Source of the DNA: Leptospira_A soteropolitanensis
GTDB taxonomy: Bacteria; Spirochaetota; Leptospiria; Leptospirales; Leptospiraceae
NCBI RefSeq assembly: GCF_026151335.1
Contig: NZ_JAMQPP010000005.1
DNA: 64,000 bases
Direction: 5' to 3' (one strand)
Below the pieces are notes generated by a model. That model was not told the origin of the DNA and searched no databases. It saw only the letters and a list, made by a program, of their open reading frames with translations. This document shows positions 9,107-16,893 of the stretch, piece by piece. The position numbers and the translations under genes are program-made. How positions within the stretch are numbered: the first letter of the stretch is position 1; each line of letters begins with the position of its first letter.

Positions 9107-9359
9107 CTAGAAGACCTATGGAATCGACTCATTAAGCTTGGTCAAGTCGGTAAACCTAGAGAAGAGGAAGATAACGCTGGTTTATTTCTTTGATGTTACT
9201 AAACGCTATACAGAAAAAGAAAATTAAAGTATTCGAGAGATAAGGACTGGTTTTAGCTTGGCTCCTGAACACAAGGCCGATTCGATAGGCAAAATACCGG
9301 TAAGGAATATTGAAAGGGATAAGCATATGAGTTGGGAGATGGCTGAGTTTGGAAGTTAA
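9107..9359 (+). pseudogene. Eroded C-terminal remnant of a nonulosonate synthase (PseI/NeuB family)
   Basis: This intergenic stretch, translated in two successive frames, reproduces the end of a sialic/pseudaminic acid synthase. From 9107 one frame gives LWNRLIKLGQVGKPREEEDN, which lines up with the AWLSLGQAGYERKPAEEAN region of the intact PseI in this window. After a frame change near 9180 the other frame reads FFDVTKRYTEKEN, a stop at 9225-9227, then IREIRTGFSLAPEHKADSIG and MSWEM before a stop at 9357. That matches the SAF (antifreeze-like) domain (IRRIRPGFGLPP...GTPVSWD). The stop and frameshift make it nonfunctional. The preceding 9010-9106 holds nothing I can identify. Confidence 0.7.
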
Positions 9360-9374
9360 AAGAGGTAAAGTTAG

Positions 9375-10388
9375 ATGACAAATAATAGAAAGCTCAATGA
9401 AAATGAGATAAGACCGTCTTCGCTTATGGCAGATCAAAAAATTGCCGTTTTGAAAGATGTGGCAATGCTTCTTGGTGATAGAGACAAGTTCGTTTCGGTC
9501 AATTGCCCCGCTTGCGATTCATCTGATTATCGAAAGAAATTTATTAAGTATGGTTTAGATTACTTGGAATGTATCCATTGTGATACGTTTTACATTTCTC
9601 CTCGGCCAACTGACGAAACTTTAGGAAAGTTTTATGCGAATTCAGTAAACTATGAGTATTGGAATAAATATATTTTCCCTGCATCTGAAGAGAGTCGCAG
9701 GCAGAAGATATTTGTGCCAAGGGTTGATGCAGTCATAGAGTATTGTAAAAAATATAATGTCGAACCTAATTCCATTTTGGAAGTTGGTGCAGCTTTTGGT
9801 ACGTTCTGTTCAGAAATGCTGTCACGAAATTATTTTAAAAAAGTAGTTGGGATTGAGCCCACCCCAAATTTAGCACAAACTTGTCGGGATAAAGGAATAA
9901 CCGTAATAGAGAAGCCCATTGAACAAGTCACTTTTAATGAGGACGAAAAGTTCGATGTAGTCGTAAATTTTGAAGTCATTGAACATTTATTTTCTCCGAT
10001 GGATTTTATAACTAAATGTAAAAAACTTCTTAGAAAAGGTGGTTTATTTATTGTTACATGTCCTAATGGAAAGGGTTTTGATATCTCTGTGCTAGGGAAT
10101 GTATCTGATACAGTTGATCATGAGCATTTAAATTATTTTAACCCTGAATCACTCGGTAATTTGTTAAAGAATTGTGGTTTTGAGATTCTTGATGTAAAGA
10201 CACCAGGAAAACTTGACGCTGAACTGGTTAGGAATAAATGTTTAAGTGGTGATTTCTCTTTAGAAAATCAGCATTTTTTAAAAGAAGTGTTGATTGATGA
10301 GTGGGATAGAGTGGGAGAAATGTTCCAAAATTTTATTCGGGAATCTGGAATGTCTTCCAATATGTGGATTATCGCAAAAAATCAGTAA
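9375..10388 (+). CDS. Zinc-ribbon class I SAM-dependent methyltransferase
   Basis: A 337-residue protein. A zinc-ribbon-like module uses Cys44, Cys47, Cys66 and Cys69 (CPAC...CIHC), followed by SPRPTDETLGKFY, a pattern seen in sugar C/O-methyltransferases. The SAM-binding motif ILEVGAAFGTF lies near 134-144, with an acidic motif II (VGIEPTPN) and VNFEVIEHL further on. An ATG with AGAGGTAAAG upstream gives the start. It precedes the amidotransferase block by 14 bases. It could methylate the nonulosonate or its N-acyl group, for example to give an N-methylacetimidoyl group; this is inferred only from neighbours. Confidence 0.8.
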   Translation: MTNNRKLNENEIRPSSLMADQKIAVLKDVAMLLGDRDKFVSVNCPACDSSDYRKKFIKYGLDYLECIHCDTFYISPRPTDETLGKFYANSVNYEYWNKYIFPASEESRRQKIFVPRVDAVIEYCKKYNVEPNSILEVGAAFGTFCSEMLSRNYFKKVVGIEPTPNLAQTCRDKGITVIEKPIEQVTFNEDEKFDVVVNFEVIEHLFSPMDFITKCKKLLRKGGLFIVTCPNGKGFDISVLGNVSDTVDHEHLNYFNPESLGNLLKNCGFEILDVKTPGKLDAELVRNKCLSGDFSLENQHFLKEVLIDEWDRVGEMFQNFIRESGMSSNMWIIAKNQ

Positions 10389-10402
10389 AACAGTGAAATA
10401 CT

Positions 10403-11533
10403 TTGAAATACTGTAAGACTTGCCTCCAACCTGATACGCGACCAAATTCTGTCTTTCACAATGATGGAATATGTCCTGCATGTAAATACCATGCATCTCT
10501 CAAAGAAGTTAATTGGGATGAAAGAAAGAAAGAATTACTAAAGATAGTTGAGTTTGGGAGAGCTAACAATCGTTCGGGCTACGATTGTATTATCGGAGTG
10601 AGCGGTGGTAAAGATAGTTTACGCCAAGCGCTATTTGTAAAAGAGATTTTGAAGATGAGACCGCTCCTCGTATCACTTGGTTATCCCCCGGAGCAAGTGA
10701 CAGAACGTGGTGTTCAAAATATATCAAATATGATCTCACATGGTTTTGATTGTATCACTATTAATCCTGCGCCTGGAATCTGGAAAGATCTAAAACGAAA
10801 AGGATTCAAACAATATACCAATAGTTTTCGATCTACAGAGCTTGCCCTGTTCAGTAGTGTTCCCAAATTGGCAATTGCCTATCAAATCCCACTTATTTGG
10901 TGGGGAGAAAATTCTGCCCTTCAGGTTGGCGAAACAGCGATAATGGGTAAATCTGGCAGTGATGGAAATAATCTTAGGAAAATGAATACTCTCAATGGTG
11001 GAGACATTACTTGGCTGCTTAGCGATGAAATAAAGAAAAATCAGATTTTACAATACTGCTACCCATCACCTGAGGAAATGGAGCAAGCAAATCTTCGAAT
11101 CACATTTTTGGGTTATTTTTGGAAAGACTGGTCTTTGTTAAACAATGGAATATATTCGATTTTACGAGGTTTGGACATTCGTGATGAAAAACCTTGGGAG
11201 ATAGGCGATCCATACGGCATTACTTCTTTGGATGAAGATTTTGTTACCTTTAATCAAATGATAAAATATTTGAAATATGGATTCGGTAGAATTACGGATT
11301 ACGTAAACGAAGATATTCGAAATGGTATTATGACTAGAGAGGCTGGGGTTCAGTTAGTTAAAAAATATGATGGAACTTGTTCACCGAAATACATTGAAAA
11401 ATTTGCTAATTATATAGGTATTACTGTAGAAGAATTTTGGGAACAGGTGGATCAGTCTGTAAACTCTGAACTATTTGAAAAAATTGGGTTAGGAAAATAT
11501 AAACCAAAATTTGTTGTAGGAGTTGGTCTCTGA
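10403..11533 (+). CDS. N-acetyl sugar amidotransferase, PseA/WbpG family (copy 1)
   Basis: A 376-residue PP-loop ATP pyrophosphatase. A zinc-binding pair CKTC (Cys4, Cys7) and CPAC (Cys24, Cys27) precedes the ATP loop SGGKDS at 67-72. Members adenylate an acetamido group and replace the oxygen with ammonia to give an acetamidino group, as in pseudaminic acid variants and bacterial diacetamido-uronic acids. Ammonia comes from a HisH/HisF-like pair, encoded directly downstream. The start is TTG. The C-terminal segment (FLKYGFGRITDYVNEDIRNG pattern) is shared with the two other copies. Confidence 0.88.
   Translation: MKYCKTCLQPDTRPNSVFHNDGICPACKYHASLKEVNWDERKKELLKIVEFGRANNRSGYDCIIGVSGGKDSLRQALFVKEILKMRPLLVSLGYPPEQVTERGVQNISNMISHGFDCITINPAPGIWKDLKRKGFKQYTNSFRSTELALFSSVPKLAIAYQIPLIWWGENSALQVGETAIMGKSGSDGNNLRKMNTLNGGDITWLLSDEIKKNQILQYCYPSPEEMEQANLRITFLGYFWKDWSLLNNGIYSILRGLDIRDEKPWEIGDPYGITSLDEDFVTFNQMIKYLKYGFGRITDYVNEDIRNGIMTREAGVQLVKKYDGTCSPKYIEKFANYIGITVEEFWEQVDQSVNSELFEKIGLGKYKPKFVVGVGL
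11518..11522 (+). promoter_or_regulatory. Ribosome binding site that supports a CTG start for the first HisH
   Basis: AGGAG lies inside the end of the preceding amidotransferase gene, 7 bases before CTG at 11530. That is ideal spacing for initiation at this codon. The frame has a stop at 11500-11502 and no ATG, GTG or TTG before 11569, so this site decides the start. Confidence 0.6.
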
Positions 11534-12156
11534 ACGATACACAAAGAATTGGCATTGTTGACTATGGGGTGGGTAATACATTTTCGATACAAAATGCACT
11601 CACATACTTAGGTTATTCTAAAGTTTATATAACTTCGGACGAGACGGAAATAAAATCAATGGATGCATTGATATTCCCTGGCGTTGGGGCGTTTGATGAG
11701 GCTTGTAAACAACTTGCAGCTCGAAATTTGGACAAAATTCTCACGGAAGAAGTCATCGGACGAAAAAAACCAATACTCGGTATTTGTTTAGGTATGCAGC
11801 TTTTTGCTTCTAGCTCAGAGGAAAATGGATTGCACCAAGGTCTTAACTGGATACCAGGAAAGGTTGTAAAAATAGTAACTTCTTCTCATTTGCCGGTTCC
11901 TCATGTTGGCTGGAATGATATAACAATTCAAAAAACCGATCCTTTGTTTAATAGAAATTCAAATCACGTTAACTTTTATTTTGATCATAGTTTCCATTTT
12001 GAATGTGAACCTGCGTTTGTATCATCATGGTGCGAATATGGAATTCGCCTCACAGCGTCAGTACAAAAAGAAAATGTTTTTGGGGTTCAGTTTCATCCAG
12101 AAAAAAGCCATATCAGTGGACTTAAATTATTTAGAAGTTTTTTGACTTCTGTGTAG
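11530..12156 (+). CDS. hisH: HisH-like glutamine amidotransferase subunit (copy 1), likely CTG start
   Basis: A class I glutaminase that releases ammonia for the partner HisF-like protein. The catalytic triad is complete: Cys86 (GICLGMQ), His189 and Glu191 (FHPEK), numbered from the CTG. The first standard start, GTG at 11569, would delete the N-terminal strand RIGIVDYGVGN, which every HisH needs. The in-frame CTG at 11530 restores a 208-residue protein, overlaps the previous stop by four bases (CTGA) and has a well-placed AGGAG. An ATT at 11548 is a less likely alternative. The gene is followed three bases later by its HisF partner. Confidence 0.85.
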   Translation: MNDTQRIGIVDYGVGNTFSIQNALTYLGYSKVYITSDETEIKSMDALIFPGVGAFDEACKQLAARNLDKILTEEVIGRKKPILGICLGMQLFASSSEENGLHQGLNWIPGKVVKIVTSSHLPVPHVGWNDITIQKTDPLFNRNSNHVNFYFDHSFHFECEPAFVSSWCEYGIRLTASVQKENVFGVQFHPEKSHISGLKLFRSFLTSV

Positions 12157-12159
12157 TGT

Positions 12160-13026
12160 ATGTTAAAGAAAAGAATTATTGCAGTTATACTGGTTAAAGA
12201 TGGAGTCGTTGTCCAAAGTATTGGTTTTAGAAAGTTTTTACCGATTGGAAGACCTGAAATCGCATTGGAATTTTTAACATCTTGGGGAATTGATGAGATT
12301 ATTTATTTAGATATATCAGCATCTAAAGAGAATTTATCACCTAATTATGATTTGATTCGAAAATCGGCTAGAAAATGTTATGTGCCATTAACCGTTGGCG
12401 GAGGAATCCGGAACACAAGTCAAGTAAGTGAATTAATGAATGCGGGTGCAGACAAGGTTTCGGTCAACCAAGCCTCATTAAATGATATCAAATTGATTTC
12501 AAAAATAGCTTCCTTGTATGGAAATCAATGTGTCGTGGCATCAGTTGATGTTGTCAAAACTGAAAATGGATACAAAGTCTACGATTATATCAATAAAAAA
12601 TCAACTACAGAATCGCCAATAGACTTCGCAAAAAAATTATCAGATAGTGGCGCAGGTGAAATTTTTCTGAATTCAGTGGACAGAGATGGATCTTACAAAG
12701 GATATGATATTGAACTCATCTGCAGCATTAGTGATGCAGTGAATATTCCTGTGATATGCTGCGGCGGCGCAAAAAATGGAAAAGATATTGAAACGGTTTT
12801 TGAGAAATCAAATGTTTCGGCAGCCGCAGCAGGTAATTTTTTCCATTTTACTGAACATAGTGTAAACATAACAAAATCAGTAGTATCAAAAAAAGAAAAT
12901 ATACGTTTGGAAACTTACGCAGATTATATTGACTCGAAATTTGATTCAGATCTTAGGTTGGCAAAAAAAGCTGATCGCGATTTGGAAGAAATGCTGTTTC
13001 TACGTATCGAGAAAGAAGTTATATGA
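12160..13026 (+). CDS. hisF: HisF-like ammonia-channelling subunit (copy 1)
   Basis: A 288-residue TIM-barrel protein of the HisF family, about 30 residues longer than histidine-pathway HisF because of a C-terminal extension (about 255-288). Asp130 (SVDV) is retained, but the catalytic Asp11 is Leu (RIIAVILVKD), so imidazole-glycerol-phosphate cyclisation is unlikely. This pattern is expected for the HisF2 proteins that only pass ammonia to PseA/WbpG-type amidotransferases. It lies between its HisH and the second amidotransferase, overlapping the latter by four bases. Confidence 0.85.
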   Translation: MLKKRIIAVILVKDGVVVQSIGFRKFLPIGRPEIALEFLTSWGIDEIIYLDISASKENLSPNYDLIRKSARKCYVPLTVGGGIRNTSQVSELMNAGADKVSVNQASLNDIKLISKIASLYGNQCVVASVDVVKTENGYKVYDYINKKSTTESPIDFAKKLSDSGAGEIFLNSVDRDGSYKGYDIELICSISDAVNIPVICCGGAKNGKDIETVFEKSNVSAAAAGNFFHFTEHSVNITKSVVSKKENIRLETYADYIDSKFDSDLRLAKKADRDLEEMLFLRIEKEVI

Positions 13027-14288
13027 AAATATGCAATCGTTGTCTCTATTCTGATTTGCATCCATTAAATATTACCTTTGATGAGGAAGGGGTTTGTAGT
13101 GGATGTCGAGTTCATGAGGAAAAGGATACAATTAATTGGAAATCAAGATTTGAAAAGCTAAAAGTAATAACGGACGCTTATCGAAACCAGTCTGGGAATA
13201 ACTATGACTGCATAGTTCCTGTTAGTGGGGCTAGAGATTCTTATTTTATAGTTCATACCGTTAAAAACGTTCTTGGGTTAAATCCTCTGCTTGTAACTTA
13301 TAATAAGCAGTATAATACGGATCGCGGTATTCGGAACCTAGCAAATTTAAGAGTTCAGTTTAATTGTGATATAATGACGCTTACTGTAAATCCAGATACA
13401 GTTAAAAAGATTACAAGAGCAACTTTAAGAAAGTTAGGTAGTATCTATTGGCATTGTATTGCAGGACAAACCGTTTATCCTGTACAGGTAGCTGTAAAAT
13501 TTAAAATTCCATTAATCATTTGGGGTGCTCATCAAGGTATCGATCAAGTAGGTATGTATTCCCATTTCGATGAGGTGGAAATGACCCGCAAATATAGAAA
13601 AGAACATGATTTGATGGGATATGAAGCTGAAGATCTAGTAGATGATTTTGATAGTATTGAAGAGGCAGATATCGTTCAATATGCATATCCTCATGATAAG
13701 GAAATTGAGCGGATTGGAGTTAGGGGAATATATTTAAATAATTATATTCGATGGGATAGTAAGGCTCAACATGAAAAAATGATTGGTTTGTATTGTTATG
13801 AAAGTGCAGAGCAAACGCGGACGTTTGATACATACAATGATGTCGATTGTTTTAATTATTCAGATGTTCATGACTATATTAAATTCCTGAAACATGGTTA
13901 TGGGAAGATAACGGATCATGTTTGTCGAGAAATCCGATTAAGAAGATTGAGCAGGGAAGAAGGAATCGTTTTAATAAAGAAATATGCTAAAGAATCACCT
14001 AAACAACTTAAACTTTTTTTAGATTGGATTGGTATGACGGAGACAGGATTTAACTTTATTCTTGATCAACATAGAAATCCGAAAATTTGGTTCCGCAACG
14101 ACAATTGGGAGTGGGAATTAAAAAACCCAGATCCATTTTTTAGTGAATCATTAAGTGAACGATTAATCGATAAAGTCAAATTGGAACGTGTCGAGGATCG
14201 TTGTGAGTTTAGAATATCAAAAAATAAAAGACCGGATTACAAAGACGATCATTACATTCTTATAGGTAAAGGTTGGCCTGGTAATTAA
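13023..14288 (+). CDS. N-acetyl sugar amidotransferase family protein with altered PP-loop (copy 2)
   Basis: A 421-residue member of the PseA/WbpG family, about 40 residues longer than its two siblings at the C-terminus. The zinc ligands Cys4, Cys7, Cys25 and Cys28 are kept, but the ATP loop is SGARDS (68-73) where the siblings have SGGKDS. Losing the second glycine and the lysine may weaken or change ATP use. It is translationally coupled to the first hisF (ATGA). It may be an active enzyme for a different position on the sugar, or a partner of one of the other copies. There is a 64-base gap after it. Confidence 0.8.
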   Translation: MKICNRCLYSDLHPLNITFDEEGVCSGCRVHEEKDTINWKSRFEKLKVITDAYRNQSGNNYDCIVPVSGARDSYFIVHTVKNVLGLNPLLVTYNKQYNTDRGIRNLANLRVQFNCDIMTLTVNPDTVKKITRATLRKLGSIYWHCIAGQTVYPVQVAVKFKIPLIIWGAHQGIDQVGMYSHFDEVEMTRKYRKEHDLMGYEAEDLVDDFDSIEEADIVQYAYPHDKEIERIGVRGIYLNNYIRWDSKAQHEKMIGLYCYESAEQTRTFDTYNDVDCFNYSDVHDYIKFLKHGYGKITDHVCREIRLRRLSREEGIVLIKKYAKESPKQLKLFLDWIGMTETGFNFILDQHRNPKIWFRNDNWEWELKNPDPFFSESLSERLIDKVKLERVEDRCEFRISKNKRPDYKDDHYILIGKGWPGN

Positions 14289-14352
14289 TCTATCAGCTTT
14301 GATCCATTTATCAAAAGTTATATAATTGTAAGTGTATTTAGAGGACTAGGAA

Positions 14353-15501
14353 ATGATAAAATATTGTATTCGATGCGTAATGCCCCACACAAAGCCAGAC
14401 CTACATATTGACGAAGAAGGAGTCTGCAATGCGTGTAGATCCTATGAAAAACGGGTAGAAGTAGATTGGGTAGCTAGAAGGAAAGAACTTGATATCATAG
14501 TTGATAAATATCGAAGTAAAGGATCTAATTGGGATTGTATTATTCCAGTGAGTGGTGGTAAAGATAGTACTTATCAAGTTGTAAGAATGTTACAATTAGG
14601 TCTAACTCCCCTTTGTGTTACCGCAACGACCTGTGATTTATCTGATATTGGTCGGAAAAACATAGAAAATATTAAAAAATTAGGCGTCGACCTGGTTGAA
14701 TTTTCTCCAAATCCAATTGTTCGTGCGCAATTGAATAAAATCGGGCTAACTGAGGTAGGCGATATCGCTTGGCCAGAGCATGTTGGTATTTTTACAATTC
14801 CCGTACGTGCTGCCGTGCAATTTAATATTCCTTTGGTAGTATGGGGTGAAAATTCACAAAATGAGTATGGTGGTCCTGCAGCAGCTGCGGAAAATAATGT
14901 TTTAACTCGGAGATGGTTGGAGGAGTTCGGAGGATTGTTAGGTTTAAGAGTATCTGACTTATCTGCTACATATGGTATTAGTGAAAGAAATTTAATTCCA
15001 TATCAGTACCCAACAGATGAAGAATTAAAACGAGTTGGTGTTACTGGATTATTTTTAGGACACTATCTTCCTTGGGATGGATTAGCGAATGTTTTGATTG
15101 CGCAAGCGAATGGGTTCCATTCATATGGCGAACCTTGTGAAGGCTCTATGGTTGATTATGAAAATTTAGATAACAATTTGCACGGCATTCACGATTATTT
15201 TAAATTTTTAAAGTATGGATTTGCTAGAGCAACAGACCAAGCATCTTTACATATCCGACGAGGTAGAATTACTCGAAAAGATGGAATGGAAGTAGTTAGA
15301 AAAAGAGACGGAAAATTTCCTTGGACATATTTAGGCAAACCGTTAGAAAAAATGTTGGAAAGAATCGACGTTTCACTTCCTGAGTTTCAAAAAATATGTG
15401 ATAGGTTCACAAATAAGAAAATTTTTGTTAAAGATTCTAGTGGTGAGCTTTTAAGGGACAAATACGGAAATCTAACAAAAGTTAACTACGATAACGTATG
15501 A
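14353..15501 (+). CDS. N-acetyl sugar amidotransferase, PseA/WbpG family (copy 3)
   Basis: A 382-residue PP-loop enzyme with Cys5, Cys8, Cys25 and Cys28 as probable zinc ligands and an intact ATP loop SGGKDS at 67-72. It should convert a sugar acetamido group to acetamidino using ammonia from the HisH/HisF pair that follows. The ATG has a GAGGACTAGGA ribosome region. The end overlaps the next hisH by four bases (ATGA), so the amidotransferase, glutaminase and ammonia channel are probably made together. It differs considerably from copy 1, so it is probably not a recent duplicate. Confidence 0.88.
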   Translation: MIKYCIRCVMPHTKPDLHIDEEGVCNACRSYEKRVEVDWVARRKELDIIVDKYRSKGSNWDCIIPVSGGKDSTYQVVRMLQLGLTPLCVTATTCDLSDIGRKNIENIKKLGVDLVEFSPNPIVRAQLNKIGLTEVGDIAWPEHVGIFTIPVRAAVQFNIPLVVWGENSQNEYGGPAAAAENNVLTRRWLEEFGGLLGLRVSDLSATYGISERNLIPYQYPTDEELKRVGVTGLFLGHYLPWDGLANVLIAQANGFHSYGEPCEGSMVDYENLDNNLHGIHDYFKFLKYGFARATDQASLHIRRGRITRKDGMEVVRKRDGKFPWTYLGKPLEKMLERIDVSLPEFQKICDRFTNKKIFVKDSSGELLRDKYGNLTKVNYDNV

Positions 15502-16127
15502 AAGTTGGAGTAATTAACTATGGAATGGGAAATCTAGGTTCCGTAGTCAAAGCGGTCGAAGATATTGGATTCACTTGCAAAATATTAAACCATCCAAAAG
15601 ATATTTGGGACTGCGCAAGAGTGATTCTTCCTGGAGTAGGTTCTTTCTTTGATGGAATGTCGAGGCTAAAAGAAGAAGGTTGGAATTCCGAACTTCATCG
15701 ATATGTATTAGAAGATAAAAATGCCTTACTTGGAATTTGTCTTGGTATGCAGATGTTAGCCACTTTTGGTGAAGAAGGTGGTGGTCACGAGGGGTTAGGT
15801 TTGATTCCAGGTCGAGTAGAGCGATTTGACAAACTAGGATGTTCTGAGCGGATTCCCCATGTTGGATGGAATGAGATTGAAGAAAAGCATTCTGATCCTT
15901 TGTTTGCTAAAATTCCCGATCAAACTGATTTTTACTTTGTACATAGCTTTGTATTTAATTGTGAAAAACCAGAAAATATAACCTCAACATGTTTGTATGG
16001 AATTCATTTTCCTTCTTCAGTTCGAAATGGAAATGTTATGGGAGTTCAATTTCATCCAGAGAAAAGTTCCAAAGCGGGAAGACAGTTGTTACTTAATTTT
16101 TTAGAGCAAAAAGAATGGTCAAAGTAA
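15498..16127 (+). CDS. hisH: HisH-like glutamine amidotransferase subunit (copy 2)
   Basis: A 209-residue class I glutaminase with the N-terminal strand VGVINYGMGN and the triad Cys81 (GICLGMQM), His186 and Glu188 (FHPEKS). It supplies ammonia to the HisF-like protein encoded next, with which it overlaps by 13 bases. It starts at an ATG overlapping the amidotransferase stop. A role in histidine synthesis is unlikely because no other his gene is nearby and the HisF partner lacks a catalytic residue. Confidence 0.92.
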   Translation: MKVGVINYGMGNLGSVVKAVEDIGFTCKILNHPKDIWDCARVILPGVGSFFDGMSRLKEEGWNSELHRYVLEDKNALLGICLGMQMLATFGEEGGGHEGLGLIPGRVERFDKLGCSERIPHVGWNEIEEKHSDPLFAKIPDQTDFYFVHSFVFNCEKPENITSTCLYGIHFPSSVRNGNVMGVQFHPEKSSKAGRQLLLNFLEQKEWSK

Positions 16128-16891
16128 GAATTATTCCAACGTTACTTTGGAAAGATTTGGGTCTGGTGAAGGGAGTTGGCTTTAATAGTTGGAGAAGAAT
16201 TGGATCATTACTTCCTGCTATTAAAGTTTTTAATGCAAGAGATGTGGATGAGTTAATTCTAAATGATATCTCGGCAAGTGTCTCTGGCCAATCGCCCGAC
16301 TTCGATACTTTAGAAGGTGTTTCTAATGAGTCTTATGTTCCGTTCACTGTAGGTGGCGGAATTCAATCTGTTGAAGATATAACGAAAGTTTTGCGTTATG
16401 GTGCAGATAAAGTTAGTATAAATTCTTCTGCATACACTAACCCTCGTATCATTGAAGAATCAGCTAAAAAATTTGGTTCTCAGTGTGTAGTCGCCTCGGT
16501 CGATGTAAAACATAGTCCTGATGGATATTTGTGTTATAGTCATTCTGGAACCAAAAATACTGGTCGAAAAGTTATCGATTGGGTTAAGGAATTAGAATCC
16601 AGGGGTGCTGGTGAGATCCTATTAACGTCTATTGACCGCGATGGTTCAATGGAAGGTTACGATTTAGAGTTAATCAGTTTAGTTACATCTAATGTAAAGA
16701 TTCCTGTCATTGCTTCTGGCGGTGCGGGTAATTATCAAGATATGGTGGATGCTATCCTAATTGGGAAAGCTTCTGCCGTTGCTGCCGCAAGTATATTTCA
16801 ATTCACGGACCAAACACCAGCAGAGGCAAAGAAATATTTGTACAAAGCAGGTGTTTCCGTACGTAAAAACTTCGAAATCGGAATTTCCTAA
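16115..16891 (+). CDS. hisF: HisF-like ammonia-channelling subunit (copy 2)
   Basis: A 258-residue TIM barrel close to normal HisF length. As in copy 1, the position of catalytic Asp11 is Leu (RIIPTLLWKD) while Asp130 is kept (SVDVK). This supports a role limited to docking the glutaminase and channelling ammonia to an N-acetyl sugar amidotransferase. The ATG lies 13 bases inside the hisH gene. The C-terminal strand ends in VSVRKNFEIGIS without the extension seen in copy 1. pseG starts two bases after the stop. Confidence 0.9.
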   Translation: MVKVRIIPTLLWKDLGLVKGVGFNSWRRIGSLLPAIKVFNARDVDELILNDISASVSGQSPDFDTLEGVSNESYVPFTVGGGIQSVEDITKVLRYGADKVSINSSAYTNPRIIEESAKKFGSQCVVASVDVKHSPDGYLCYSHSGTKNTGRKVIDWVKELESRGAGEILLTSIDRDGSMEGYDLELISLVTSNVKIPVIASGGAGNYQDMVDAILIGKASAVAAASIFQFTDQTPAEAKKYLYKAGVSVRKNFEIGIS

Positions 16892-16893
16892 TA

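Noticed and set aside
12160..16891. HisH/HisF genes as part of histidine biosynthesis
   Set aside because: Both HisF proteins lack Asp11, no other his genes are near, and each pair flanks a sugar amidotransferase.
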